Source: Heterohyrax brucei
Taxonomy: Eukaryota; Chordata; Mammalia; Hyracoidea; Procaviidae
Direction of reading: 5' to 3'
DNA length: 64,000 nucleotides
Assembly (NCBI GenBank): GCA_028571685.1
Contig: CM053164.1
Coordinates: 35,886,501 to 35,950,500, forward strand
Part shown: positions 22,414-36,117 of the stretch, in pieces
Numbering within the stretch: the stretch's first letter is position 1
Layout: the number at the start of each line of letters is the position of its first letter
Notes under the pieces: generated by a model
Told to the model about the DNA's origin: nothing
What the model saw: the letters and a program-made list of their open reading frames with translations, nothing else
The model's database searches: none
Position numbers and translations under genes: made by a program

Positions 22414-22969
22414 CACAAGGACTGTCAGTTAATTTTGCAAACTCCTCCTAGAAAAAGTGCTATGTACCTCATTGCTGAATGTCACTGTGGTCACCTTCGA
22501 AGTACTCCTCTTGGGAAGCTATGCTCAGTGACCAGTCTGCCCTTCAAAGCAATTTTGGAACTGTTTTTCTGGAATGGCTATCAGAGCTGTTACCATATTA
22601 CCCTTGATGTCCTGGGTGTCATAACAATGTCGTTCTTTACGTATTTCCTTTATCTTTGTGTAAAAAAAAAGTCATTGGGGGCCAAATCAGATGAGTAGGG
22701 TGGGTGTTCCAACACAGTTATTTGTTTACTGGCTAAAAATTCCCTCACAAACAACTATGCAGTTAAGTTCACAAACTTGCCAACTTGTCACCATGCTCAA
22801 TGGCCATTCCAGAAAGAGTTCCAAAATTGCTTTGAAGAGTGGACTAGGTGCTGGCATCAGTGCACAGCTTCCCAAGGGGAGTACTTCAAAGGTGACCATA
22901 GTGATATTCAGCAATAAGCTATGTAGCACTTAGAACAATTAAGTTCACGGACTTAATTGTCAGCTCTCT
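22414..22969 (-). mobile_element. Fold-back mariner element, copy A (inside RTE)
   Basis: Inserted at a TA (22412-22413 and 22970-22971). Left arm (about 22420-22590) and right arm (about 22795-22965) are reverse complements of each other, sharing 'caccttcgaagtactcctct' and 'ttcaaagcaattttggaact'. The middle encodes, on the minus strand, the carboxy end of a mariner transposase with the EHPPYSSDLAPND signature that holds the last catalytic Asp. The amino part of the transposase is missing, so the copy is non-autonomous. Confidence 0.8.
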
Positions 22970-23579
22970 TATTATTTTTCTGTCTTCTTGAGCCACCCTT
23001 TGAAATCTTCTCTTAAGCTCTTTTTTACTTCATCATTTCTTCCATTTGCTTTAGCGACTCTATGTTCAAGAATAAGTTGGAGTCTCTTCTGCTGTCAACT
23101 TTGATCTTTTCTTTCTTTCCTGCCTTTTATAATGACTTTTTGCTTTCTTTGTGTGTGATGTCCACAGTGTCATCCCACACCTTATCTGGTCTTTGGTCAT
23201 TAGTTCAGTGCCTCAAATCTATACTTAAGGTGGTCTCTACATTTAAGCGGGGTATTCTCAAGATTGCACTTTGGCTCTCATGAACTTGTTTTAACGTTCT
23301 TCAGTTTTGGTTTGAACTTGCATATGAGTAATTAATAATCTGCTCCACACTCAGGCCCTGGCCTTGTGCTGACTGGTGATATTGAGCTTCTCCATTATCT
23401 CTTCTCCACAGATGTAGTCGAATTGATCCCTGCGTATTCCATGTGTATAATTGTCATTTATTTTGGTGAAAAGAGGTATTTGCAGTGAATAAGTTATTGG
23501 TCTTGCAAAATTGCATCATGCAGCCTCCTGCATGATTTCTGTCACCAAGGCCCTATTTTCCAAGTACAAATCCTTCCTT

Positions 23580-23742
23580 GGAAACCCTGGTGACTTAGCA
23601 GATAAGAGCCACAGCTACTAACCAAAAAGTTGGCAGTTCAAAAGCACCAGGTGCTCCTTGGAAACCATCAAGGCAGTTCTCCCTGCCCTATAGGGTCACT
23701 GAGTCAGAATCATCTTGATGGCAGCAGGCAGTGACAGATGCT
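23580..23742 (+). mobile_element. AfroSINE inside RTE
   Basis: 'gaaaccctggtgacttagc', 'ggcagttcaaaagcaccagg', 'ctatagggtcactgagtc' and 'cttgatggcagcagg' identify it. It splits the endonuclease-side half of the RTE. Confidence 0.85.
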
Positions 23743-24420
23743 TCTTTGTTTCCAACTTTCACATTCCAATCATCAGTAAATTTTGATGCATCTTGATTGC
23801 AGATTTGATCAGTTTCTTCATCTTTGGTCTTAGTGGTTGGTGCATAAATTTGAATAGTCATATTAACCTGGCTTCCTTGTAGGCATATAGCTATGATATT
23901 AGCCTATCACTGACAGCATTATACTTCAGGATAGTCTGGAAATGCTCCTTTTGATGATGAATGTGGCACCATTCCTCTTCAATTTGTCATTCCTGGTATA
24001 GTAAATCATATGATTATCTGATTCAAAATGGCCAGTACCAGTCCATTTCAGCACACCAATGCCTAGGATATCGACCTTTATGCATTCCATTTGATTTTTG
24101 ATAACTTCCAGTTTTCCTAGATTCATACTTCATACATTCTAAGTTCCAGTTATTAATGGATGTTTGCAGCTGTTTCTTCTCGTTTTGAGTTTTGCCATAT
24201 GAGCAAATGAAGGGCCTAAAAGCTTGATTCCATCCATGTCATTAAAGTCAGTTGTACTTCGGGGAGGCAGGTCTTCTCCAGTTATATGTTGAGTGTCTTG
24301 CAACCTGAGGGGTTCACGTAAAGACACTGTATCCAGACAGTGTTCCACTACTAGTCATAAGATTTTCATTAGCCAGTTTTTTTTTCCCAGAAGTAGACTA
24401 TCAGGTCCTTCTTCCTAGCT

Positions 24421-24703
24421 TACATGTAACACTAAACTCACAGGGCTTAAAACTCCATGTTTGTTTACTTTTGGGACCTCCTAATATACTCTGCTCAGAG
24501 TTGTCATTATTACCCCGTTATAATGTCCCTTCGAGTCACAGGATTTTGTCTCCACATGCTACAATCACTTGCTGTTGCTTTTGTTGCTATGGATGTTTTT
24601 ACTGATTTTGTAAATTTTCTGGTGTTTTTGCTACAATATTGTGGTAATTAGCATGAGTGCATTTGATGGTATCTTTCCAGACAGTCCCCTCTGCACTCAG
24701 AAG
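24421..24703. other. AT-rich DNA, nothing recognised
   Basis: Short stretch between the RTE 5' end and the next AfroSINE; no repeat or gene seen. Confidence 0.4.
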
Positions 24704-25003
24704 GAGCCTGGTGATGTAATGATTAGTTAACCAAAAGGTCAGCAGTTCAAACCTATTAGCCACTCTGCCTGAGAAATTCGACCTGGGGATCTGCTTCTCT
24801 AAAATGTGAAACAAACAAACAAAACCACACTCACTGCTGTCCAGTCAATCCCAACTTAACAGTAATCCTATTGGACAGAGTAGAATTGCTCCAGAGGGTT
24901 TCCAAGGCTGTAAATCTTTACAGGAGCAGACTTCCTGGGCAGCTTAGTCTCTCTTGCATTGTTGCTGTGAGTCAGAATCAGCTTGGATGGTAACGGGTCA
25001 AGG
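24704..25003 (+). mobile_element. AfroSINE split by a second AfroSINE
   Basis: A + strand head ('ggagcctggtgatgtaatga', 'aaaaggtcagcagttcaaac') at 24704-24805 resumes as a + strand tail ('gttgctgtgagtcagaatca') at 24957-25003. The gap holds a reverse AfroSINE. Confidence 0.75.
24812..24945 (-). mobile_element. AfroSINE nested in AfroSINE
   Basis: Tail complement 'aacaaacaaacaaaaccaca' then 'tccagtcaatcccaacttaa' and 'gagggtttccaaggctgtaa'. The head is truncated or diverged. Confidence 0.7.
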
Positions 25004-25004
25004 G

Positions 25005-26205
25005 TCTTCACCTCGGTGAGTGGCTAGGCTGCAGCTGCTGACCTCTCCCTTCCCTCCGTCCCTTGTTGGTGGGCCCTCCACCGGGCCGCACCAGTACACA
25101 GGCCACCTGCCAGGAAAACATGCCAACCTTGACAAAATAGTGTGGCTGTGCTTTGTGTGTCATGGCTTGACCAGTTTCATCTGAGGCTCCTCATGTATTT
25201 TTGGCCTTCGTTTACCCCCACAAGCACTTCCTGCTGCCCCCGGCAATGACTGTGGTGCGCCTGTACCCACACAGGTGCCCACAGGGGCCCTTTCTGACAC
25301 ACTGGCTCCATGTCCAGCAGGAAATACTTCAATTGCCACCTTTGGAGCTGGTACATCTCACTCAAGGAAAACTGTGCAACACGTTTCATTCCATTTGAAA
25401 GGGGAAATTAAATTGAGTAGTGGAAGACCAACTCCAATATTGGCATGAGAAGAGCTGATCTTTGTTTTGAATACACTTAATGAGGTTGAAACCAAATTGC
25501 ATGGCCTCCAGCTGCCTGAGCTTCTGTCTCTCCTGCATTTCAAGGGACTCGAAGAGGTGAGCAATGGGGTAGGAGATGTCAAGAGGTACAGGCTGTGAGG
25601 GCTTGGACTTTCAAACACCAAAACTAAGTAAGATGAAGGCTTCTTGTGGTCCTGCAAGCGACCACTTAGAGGTTTTATTGACATTAGGGCTGTCTGGGGC
25701 TGAGGAACTGCTTTGACCTGTGTCCAAGCACACCCTGGGTATGTCCCTGGAAGGCAAGACCACCTACCTGTATGCTCCCCTTCCCCATCTCCATCCTGAC
25801 CAGCTGAAAGGTCATTCTCTTGGCATTATGTGAGATTGTGTTGTATTAAGGAAGGTGGGGGTTGATTTAGTATATTTGTTAGTCAGCCTCATCTAAGCTG
25901 CTCTTCAGTAACAAATAAACTACCCACCTCAATGCCTTAAAAAATCTGATGCATGTGGACAACCCTCTTCCATCAGGTAGCTGCATCATCTCGAAGACGG
26001 GACCTCCGAGGTTGCCACAGTTGATGACGAGAACTGGGGTGGGTGTCATACGGGTGTCTGTAGAGGCCGACGTCTGGAAGTAATCTTCATCACTTCCATA
26101 CCCATTCCGTCTGCCAGAGTCTAGGCACATGATCCCACCCTGACTGCAGAGGAGGCCAGAAAGGTGTATCTAGGGTCCAACCTATGGAAACAGTATCCCC
26201 TCAGA
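25005..26205. other. Unassigned DNA with possible pseudogene-like segment
   Basis: No AfroSINE present. The minus strand between about 25690 and 25177 shows protein-like stretches that need frameshifts to join (pieces such as 'HLFESLEMQERQKLRQLEAM' and 'SLSEMYQLQRWQLKYFLLDM'). I could not assign them to a family. The minus frame at 25879-26130 is also unassigned. Confidence 0.3.
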
Positions 26206-26411
26206 CCAAAAAAAAAAAAAAAAAAAACACTGAGTTGCCATTGAGTAGATTCCAATTTATGGCAATGCCACGTGTATCCAGATAGAATTGTGCTCCACAG
26301 GATTTCCAGTGGCTGATTTTTTGGAAGCTGATCACCAGACTTTTCTTCCACAGCACCTCTGGGTAGGTGTAAACTATCAGCCTTTGGGTCAGTAGCTGAG
26401 CACTTGACTAT
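26206..26411 (-). mobile_element. AfroSINE, long form, with poly(A) end
   Basis: A 20-base A run (about 26208-26227) precedes 'gttgccattgagtagattcc', then 'gctgattttttggaagctga', 'ttcttccacagcacctctgg' and 'ggtcagtagctgagcactt'. Confidence 0.8.
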
Positions 26412-26689
26412 GTTCCCTCAAACAGTGGTAATTAGAAAGGGCTCTGCTGTGGGAGGTAAGTCTTGGGAGACAAACATCTAAGTTCTGAGGTCTGGCTGGC
26501 TCTCAGCCTGCACAGAAGACCCCTTATAGAGCCACCCTTGCAGTTCAAGTTCTGCTTAAGTAGGAAAGCTGGACGTGCCCTTGCTCTGGTGCCTACATGA
26601 AATGTCCAGTTAGAAGAATCAAGGCTTCTGTGTCCAAGGTTCTCTTTCACACAAATGCATTTGTCCTTCCTAGAATTGTCCAGCAATTA

Positions 26690-26830
26690 AGAAAAAGTAA
26701 ATATTTGTTTCTTCAGTCAGCAAACAAGTGCTAAACACCTTTCTACACTAGACACTATGCTAAGTGCTGCAGTTGCAAAGACAATAAAGGACCCAGGTCC
26801 TGTCCTCAGTGACAAATACCATGCGTGCTG
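26690..26830. repeat. Old mammal-wide repeat fragment
   Basis: 'aagtgctaaacacctttcta' through 'ctatgctaagtgctgcagtt' and 'caggtcctgtcctcag' follow a common ancient mammalian repeat pattern; family not assigned with confidence. Confidence 0.4.
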
Positions 26831-27039
26831 AAATGATGGTAGTGCACACAGGATGTTTGGGGGGTGAGAGGAGTCTCTCAACCAGGACAGGGTCAGGGGC
26901 AGTGCAGCCTCCCCAAAGACTTGTCTGGGCTGGGTCACAAAAGCCACACTGCCCCAGGCAAGGGACAGACCCCACTCCTGGCAGAGGAGCAGTGTGGGTC
27001 TGGGCCCTGAGCTGAGGCAGCACAAAGCCTCTAGAAAGG

Positions 27040-27960
27040 GGAAAGTGTTTGGAATGACCAGGCATCACCTCTGGGGTGTAAATAGTGAAAGCTGCCGCTG
27101 GCCGAGTGTGCCAGCCCAGACCCTGAAGTGTCTTCTTGGATCCTTGTTTGTGCAGGATAGAATTTGAAGCCGGGAGAGTAATGTATCATGATCAGATTTG
27201 CATTTTGGAAAAGACGTTTGGGCAGCTGGGTGGAGAATGGATCCAGAAATGGCAAGATTAGGGGCAGGGAATCTGGTTGAAATAATCTGCGTGGGAGACA
27301 GTGTGCCTGCCTGAATTAGGGTTGGTGGCTGTGCTCATGGAGAGAGGAGCAGATCCGAAGGGAACCGAGGCAATGGAACTAAAGACCCAGAGGTTGAGTC
27401 TGGGGATGGTTTTCTCTGAGAGAGGGAATTCCCGAGACAACTGCTGAGGCAAAAGAGTGACGGGTTAGTTTAAGGGTCTCTTGGGTTTGAGCACCTGTGG
27501 ACAGCCAGGTAAAGGTGTGCTGCAACAGTAGGTGGCTGGGTGTAACGTTTAGGAGGGAGGAAAGCACGGAAATGTAGACTTGGCGTCATCAGTAAAGAGG
27601 TGACAGTTGAATGACCTCATCCAGGAGGAGTATGTAGACTGAGAAAAGAAGAGGAGTAAACAGGGAGCCCTGGGGAACCCCAGCTCTTAGAGAGTGAGCC
27701 AAGAAAGGAGTCTGCTGAGGAGACTGAGAAAGAGCAGCAAGGAGGTGGAAAAAACTGCAAGAGCGTCAAGTCTGAGAAACCGCAGAGAAGAAGCTTCCAG
27801 AAAGGAGTGAGAGAGAGACCAGGCAAGTCAAACACGAGAGAAGTCAAGGACAAGGGCATCAGGATCGTGTCAGATTGATCAAGAAGGTCATCCACCACCT
27901 TGGTGAGAGCATCATGGATGGAAGCCACATCAGAGCAGGTTAAAGAGAAATAACAGCTTA
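27040..27960. repeat. Old mammal-wide interspersed repeat, family not assigned
   Basis: Purine-rich sequence with 'ccctggggaaccccagctct', 'gaaaggagtctgctgaggag', 'gggcatcaggatcgtgtcag' resembles the same long ancient non-coding repeat suspected at 6560-7200. Minus frames here are a by-product of the purine bias. Confidence 0.35.
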
Positions 27961-28910
27961 GTTTAAGCAATTCTCTCAAGAATCATGGTTGAAAATGTTT
28001 GTGAGGGGTGATCAAAGAGGAAATTGATTCTTATTTTTTCTCATGTAATACTTGACAAGTAAAAAGACTTGTAGCCTTAAGAGTCATGAGGCATAAAAAC
28101 GAACTAAGCCATGAACCCCCCATTCCCCATGGGAGGTTGTGGTCAGCTCTGTTTCAGGAGCCTGCAGGCTGCAGGTTTGGCTCAGGTTTGTTCCTGGCAG
28201 AGGGGATAGTGGTTACCATGGCACAGCCAATCACATAAGAAGGACATGGTGAAAGGTGGCTTTGTGTGGCCATAGCCTCTGGCTCCACATCACCAGAAGT
28301 TTGCACTAGGTCTGGATATGCAAAGGCCAAAGCAGGAGCAGCTTTATAGATATTTAAACATTAAAAATAAAACTGCCTGTTAACCCACTAGCCAGATGTT
28401 GTAGAGTACCTGCTTTGTACAGGGATCCTGCAAGGGCTGAGCTGGACCAGCTGGCTTTAGGAAAAGGAGCCAGGAGCTGTCCCTGACCTCCAGAAACTCA
28501 TGCTCCAGGCGTGGAATGATTGCAGGATGATCAAGGGTCAAAGAAAACTGAACCATGGCCAAGGCTATGGACAAGGTAGAGGGGAGAGCCCACCTAAACC
28601 ACCCGTCTGTGCCTGCCTCACCCTGCCCGCTCCCTCTGCCTTGCGTCTAACTGAAGTAGCCTCTCCTGTATCTTTCCATCCCTCCTGACTGAGGATCGTC
28701 TCAGGCCCAGCTGGGCAGGTAGCCAGACAAGTCATGGCAATACTGAGCAAAATGTGATCTTCGATGATTCAGAAGGCCCTTCAGAACATCGTGGTTGTCT
28801 AGGTCTCCATGACAACGCTGAAGGGCCTTATGTTCAAGAGAGCCACGGAGGGGTGGTTCTAGTTAACAGAGGCCGAGTGCACAGGTCTCTGTGCCCGTGA
28901 TGGGGAGGTG
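27960..28910. other. Intronic DNA upstream of the KLHL29 exon
   Basis: No repeat or exon recognised. Sequence around 28750-28830 contains an inverted near-repeat of 'gaagggcctt' type ('agaaggcccttcagaac' and 'ctgaagggccttatg'). Confidence 0.35.
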
Positions 28911-28914
28911 AGCT

Positions 28915-29085
28915 AGGGTCTGAAGGCCAGAGACTGAGGCCACTTGCTAGCTGTCTGACTCCGGGGAGATCATTCCTTCTAACAAGTTGCCTGGTCCATA
29001 AAACAAAGATTGTTCATGCCAACTGCCAGCTCACAGTGCTGCTGCTATAAGGATCTAATGAGATTTATGTAAAGGGCTTTGTCAT
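28915..29085 (+). mobile_element. MIR SINE fragment
   Basis: 'ccacttgctagctgtctgac', 'ggtccataaaacaaagattg', 'gctgctgctataaggatcta' and 'gagatttatgtaaagggctt' match MIR in order. Confidence 0.6.
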
Positions 29086-29284
29086 CTATGAAGTGAGTCT
29101 ATAAGCCTGGGTGGCATTTACCCTATCATGTCCTTGGGGTAAATGTGACAGGAAGGGTCCCCAGGGCCTTTTTCTCACAGCAGTGGATGGCGCTGTAAAG
29201 CCCCGATCCACATTGTGTAGATCCAAGTCATTCTGGGTATCAGGGTGTTGCTGAAAATACATGACTTCAGCATAACTATGATTT

Positions 29285-31785
<2,501 letters not shown>

Positions 31786-31787
31786 AC

Positions 31788-31990
31788 CACCAGCTGCCGT
31801 CAAGTCAATCCTGATGCATGGCCACCCTGTGTGTTCTGGAGTAGGACTGGGCTCTGCGGGGTTCTCAGTGGCTGTGATTTCTCAGTAGGAGATTGCCAGA
31901 CCTGTATTCCGAGGCACCTCTCAGTGAACTCAAAGCTCCAACCTGTCGGTTCACAGCCAAGTACATTAACCATTTGCGTACCATCAAGGG
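31788..31990 (-). mobile_element. AfroSINE, long form
   Basis: 'agctgccgtcaagtcaatcc', 'gattgccagacctgtattcc', 'gaggcacctctcagtgaact' and 'gtacattaaccatttgcgta' in reverse orientation. Confidence 0.8.
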
Positions 31991-32315
31991 ACATTATTAA
32001 ATTTGGGCAGCAGGGCTTTTCTGCCATTCTGGGCTAGCTACTGTCCACCCAAGTGCCTGCCCCCCACCTATTTGTGTAACCTCTGGCCAATATCACATCA
32101 GTGATTACGCAGGCCCAAGCTGTGGTATCTGTGGTTTCTCTGGTCCAAAAAATAAGGTATTCGTGGAGGGGTACAGCCTGACTCTTGCCCTCAGGGAGTT
32201 CATGGCAGTGTAGAATGAATCTGTGGCTGGATGTTGTCACCTGATAACCCCAGAATGTAGTGACCCAATGACCCTGCTAGAGGTGTTGGCAAAGGCAGCT
32301 CAGTGAAGTGGATAA
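31991..32315. other. Intronic DNA, nothing recognised
   Basis: Small frames only; no repeat end or exon seen. Confidence 0.4.
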
Positions 32316-32319
32316 AACA

Positions 32320-32575
32320 AAACAAGACCTTGGAACCAAACTGCCTGGATTGAGTCGCATGCTCACACTTGCTAGATGAGCAAGCCTAGACCTCGCCTAT
32401 CTGGGCCTCCCTTCTGTCAAATGGGGACAGATGGCAGTACCTGCCTGCTAGAGGCGATTTGAGGACTGCCTGAATTAACACATGTCAAGTGCTCAGAACA
32501 GAACCCAACCTGGCACAGGCTGAATCCCCTGCAGAGGCTGCTGTCACCACTAACATCATCATTGTCAGGTCTCTC
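32320..32575 (+). mobile_element. MIR SINE, fairly complete
   Basis: 'aactgcctggattgagtcgc', 'acttgctagatgagcaagcc', 'ccttctgtcaaatggggaca' and 'catgtcaagtgctcagaaca' follow the whole MIR order. Confidence 0.65.
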
Positions 32576-34040
32576 TCGGTAAGGCCTATGGGGCAAGCCG
32601 TGCCCTGTACAAGAAGTGTCCACTGCAGACACGATGTGACCACATGGCATGTGTACTTTACGGTTCTGTACATTTATAGGATGCTGTCCTGCTGGTCGGT
32701 TTCTAGATGGGAGAGAAGAGTGTGGAAAGGAGGGGACAGGAGCTTGTTAAGAGGACAAAGCAAGTATAGAAGGAAACGAAGGAGTGCTGCCACCAGGCAA
32801 GGAGAGCACAAGGGGCTGCATGCAAATAGGCAGGCACACAAAATAAATTTGATTGTATACTTTCACTTAATCACAATTAAAAATGATAATAATAAATAAA
32901 AGGGCCCGTTGCTAATCTCTCTGAAAGGAAAAGTCTTCAGATGAGGAGGAGGAGATAGGCCTCAAGTAGCAGGGACATAAAGCTGTGTTTCTGGGGAGTT
33001 GGGACTAAAGGCAGGCTGGCCACATGAAGCAAGTGCGAGCGGGGGGTAGGAGGGAGGTGGAGGGCGTCTGATGCACCCCAAGCTGAAGAGGAGTCAGCAC
33101 TATCTTGGAAGCCAGATGATCAAGTCAAGGGGTTTTTAAATGTCTTTCAGCTGGGGAGCCCTATCCTTAAGGAAATCCCAGTATGTAAAGAAAAACAAGA
33201 TTCCATCCTGGGTGAAGGCGAGTCGGGGAGGGCACTGCTGAGAAGCCAGGAGTAGAGCTGCATGTTCCTCTCTGTGATTGTTCCTGCTGTCCCCAGTGCA
33301 CAGGCTGCTTGAGTATATCAACCTGGCTTGGTTTAGTGCCTCCCTGAGCCAGCGTCGCCCTGAAGATTCAGGGTAAGGACCCCCGAGAAAGGTGACACTC
33401 ACAGGACAAGGTTCAGGCCATAAGGTTTCCTCCTGGCCAGGCATGGAGCAGAGCAAACATCGCCAGCTTGGGAGGCTGGGCTTCCCCAGGGCTTTTGGGG
33501 CCCTGTATCCCATGCCTCATCACCAGCATAGAGATGCTTGTCCTCAAGCACCTGACCTGGTGGACAGCAGCTCCTCCCCAGTGCCAGGGCCTGCCTTCTG
33601 CCTAGCCATGTGGGGCGAGTCCCAGCCCTGCACCTGGGGTGAGGGAGGCCAGCTGTGCTCCCAGTGGCTAGTTTACTAAGGTGATGACAGTTCTTTCTGT
33701 CACTAGTACCTTGAGGCCTGAGTTGATATTTTGTTTCCTCATTTGTCTGTGGCCCAAAGAGCTCATGCATGTTTTTATGAAAGGCTAGTTGGACAAGCAC
33801 AGACTTCTGGGCCACTCGGGCACTGAGAGACTCCAGCAGGCTGTCCTCTGACGCATACACATGCGCACACACACACACACACACACACGCACATGCATGC
33901 ACAGTCACCCATACACAAACACAAACACACACTGCTCAGACCAATTCACTGCTACCCTGGGGCCTGGATCAGCTTGTGAACCCCAGTGTACAAGTCCCTA
34001 GAGCCCGGAGGACCAGGAGTACAGTGCCATCCTACCTCCT
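32576..34040. other. Intronic DNA with a CA microsatellite
   Basis: No gene recognised. The 177-codon minus frame at 33399-33932 is partly a translation of the CA repeat at 33866-33890. Confidence 0.45.
33864..33890. repeat. (CA)n microsatellite
   Basis: About 12 CA units flanked by 'gcgca' and 'gcacatgcatgc' variants. Confidence 0.9.
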
Positions 34041-34044
34041 GCTG

Positions 34045-34138
34045 TGGTAGGTTAGGATGGTGAGGAGGCGCAGAGAGAGAAGGCAACTTGCTGGAGGTCA
34101 CCTGGTGAGCTAGAAGCAGAATGAGCCTGGACCAGCTC
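34045..34138 (-). mobile_element. MIR fragment
   Basis: 'gaggcgcagagagagaaggc', 'aacttgctggaggtcacctg', 'gagctagaagcagaatgagc' read as the complement of MIR. Confidence 0.55.
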
Positions 34139-34344
34139 CTTCCCTACCTCACGCTGCCTGGTGTGATGCCTTCACCATGGCAACCATCATTGTAGCATCA
34201 TTACGGTAACTTTTCTCATCCTCTCAGCCACTGAGATCTGACAGCAAAGAAACAAATTTCCAGGAAGAAAGTGGGAACATTAACTTCTTGTCTTATAGGT
34301 TGGAAAATTTAGACTAACAATCATGTCAACACAAAATTGCACAG

Positions 34345-34540
34345 CTGATAAGAACTCAAGCTCTTGAGTTAGAACTGGTTTGGATCCTGGCTAGGCCACT
34401 TACAAACTGTCTCTCTATAAAGTGGTAACAATAATAATATTGTCCTTATCAACTTGCTGTGAGGATTTAATCAATTAATGCATGTCGAAAAGCTAAGAAT
34501 CATACCTGCCACATGGAAAATATGCAATAAGCTAAAAAGT
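34345..34540 (+). mobile_element. MIR SINE
   Basis: 'actggtttggatcctggcta', 'ggccacttacaaactgtctc', 'gctgtgaggatttaatcaat', 'cacatggaaaatatgcaata' match MIR through its 3' end. Confidence 0.65.
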
Positions 34541-35225
34541 TAAACCACAAATTGGATGAAACCAAGTATGCATGCATTTGGGAGAATGTTATTCCCCTGG
34601 CAGGCAGGTGCTGCATAGATGGAAGGAAGGCCATTGAACCATCCCCCTCACCTGCCTGATAGGGCAGGAGGTGACACTGAGGAGTAGGGCAATGTGAGAC
34701 AGCACCCCAATGCTTCCTGGCCCCCGAGGTAGCTGAGCCCCTGGGAGAGGATGCTCTGAGGAGCAGACTCCACAACCACACCTGTTTATGGGAAAGAAGG
34801 AAGCACCAATGCCTCACAGTTGCTACTGCATGAAATTTAAATTATTCTCAGCAAACCTGCTTGACAGATGAAACAGAAAAGGGATGGCTTCATAAAGTAC
34901 AATTTTGTTCTTGAAAGAATGGACTCTGCGGAATCCTCACTGATGTCTGTGGAATGTACTGGGGGCCTTTTTCTCCTTCTGGTGAAGCACCCTTGTTCTA
35001 AAACAGCCGCAATGGCAGCCCAGCACTCCTGTCGCTCCTTGGAGCTGAGCCCTAGACGGTAAAGCTAGGCCAGGGAGGCAGCGGGGCAGTCTGTGTCAGA
35101 GGCCCAGAAAGGGCTGTGCAATCCTCAGACCCCGTCTGAGCTCCAGACACCCAGATATGTGGATATTTATGAGCATGGGAAAGAACCCATGTGATGCCAC
35201 CAGTTTGCAGTCAGCTGTTACCCTG
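34541..35225. other. Intronic DNA, nothing recognised
   Basis: No repeat ends or coding pattern noticed. Confidence 0.4.
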
Positions 35226-35227
35226 AG

Positions 35228-35383
35228 AGTGGTGGTTCGATGGAGGGAAAGGCCTGGCAATCTGCCTCCATAAAGATTATAGCCTGGAGAGCCCTTATGG
35301 GGCAGTTCTGCTCTGTAGTACATGGGGTCTCTGCAAGTCAGGGGTCAGCTTGCTAGCAGCTAACAACAACACAACAGCCTGAG
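35228..35383 (+). mobile_element. AfroSINE 3' portion, variant subtype
   Basis: 'ggtggttcgatggagggaaa', 'ctggcaatctgcctccataa', 'ttatggggcagttctgctct' and a 'agcagctaacaacaacacaa' end, which resembles the RTE-type AACAAC tail. The tRNA head is missing. Confidence 0.75.
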
Positions 35384-36115
35384 CATGGGGTTGTACGTTG
35401 TGATCATAGACACGACCCTCGTGATGGAAGTCTTCCTGTACACCCCAACTTCTTGGGAAGTGCCTCTCTCGGGGGGGATGATTTGGGATTCCCATGTAGA
35501 ATTACGTGAATGACCATGAGGCCCCGTACGGCGGGTGCCTCTTCCCCTGTGCCTCTAGGGGCCCGTGAGTGGGTGGAGGCTGCTGCTGTGTGCTCACAGT
35601 GTGAGAAGCCAACCTCCCTTCACCCACCTCCCATGTTCACATTGGAGAACAGAGCTGCTAAGTGGATCGGGTGGGAGAAGCACCTCAGCCCCTGTGGAGC
35701 AAAGTTCCAGACCACAAGTTATTCTGCCTGGAAGACTTTTCCTTGCTCCATGCATAGTAATTAGTGATTTCCCTTGTGATGAATTCCCTGATCCTGATGA
35801 CGCATCGTGAGATGCCTGGTGTGTGTTAGCACTGAGCTAATGAGTTTGCCTGGTTGTGTCCTCACCGTGACTTAAACCTACCTGTCAGTCATGAAGTGTG
35901 TGCAAAACTGAAAAATGTCATTGTTTCCAAATATCCATTTCAAAGCCTACATTTTGGGGGAGGACAGAGCTAAATGACTTGATCTGAAATTCCTAATTAA
36001 GGGGCCAAAAGAGAGAGGAGAAAATTACATATTTTGCACATTTGTAAGGGATGAACTGTTAATTGGACAAAAGGCAGCAGTGGAGTCCAAAATAAAGAGG
36101 TCAGGAGGCATTTCT
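35384..36115. other. Intronic DNA; 35930-36110 is a repeat-free AT-rich block
   Basis: No gene recognised. The right part ('attcctaattaaggggcc', 'gaactgttaattggac') has paired TTAAT/ATTAA motifs and looks like conserved-type sequence. Confidence 0.35.
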
Positions 36116-36117
36116 GA

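Larger units (their letters stand above)
20701..24420 (-). mobile_element. RTE (BovB-like) LINE, nearly full length but decayed
   Basis: On the minus strand, from right to left: 5' leader (about 24420-24150); endonuclease start 'NLGKLEVIKNQMECIKVDIL' with 'GIGVLKWTG' at 23926-24126; linker; reverse transcriptase entry 'KNKSPGIDRL' near 22140; catalytic box decayed from YADD to NADD at 21453-21464; carboxy end with 'SWSWRRIFNVRWTAKRMNRF' near 21050; and the 3' tail at 20701. Frames are broken many times, so no active protein is encoded. A mariner (22414-22969) and an AfroSINE (23580-23740) interrupt it; without them about 3.0 kb of RTE remains. Confidence 0.88.

Noticed and set aside
23926..24126. 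Minus-strand protein resembling an endonuclease, considered as a host gene
   Set aside because: It is the start of the RTE endonuclease within a broken LINE copy.
33399..33932. 177-codon minus-strand open frame
   Set aside because: Its amino end is a translation of the CA microsatellite at 33864-33890.
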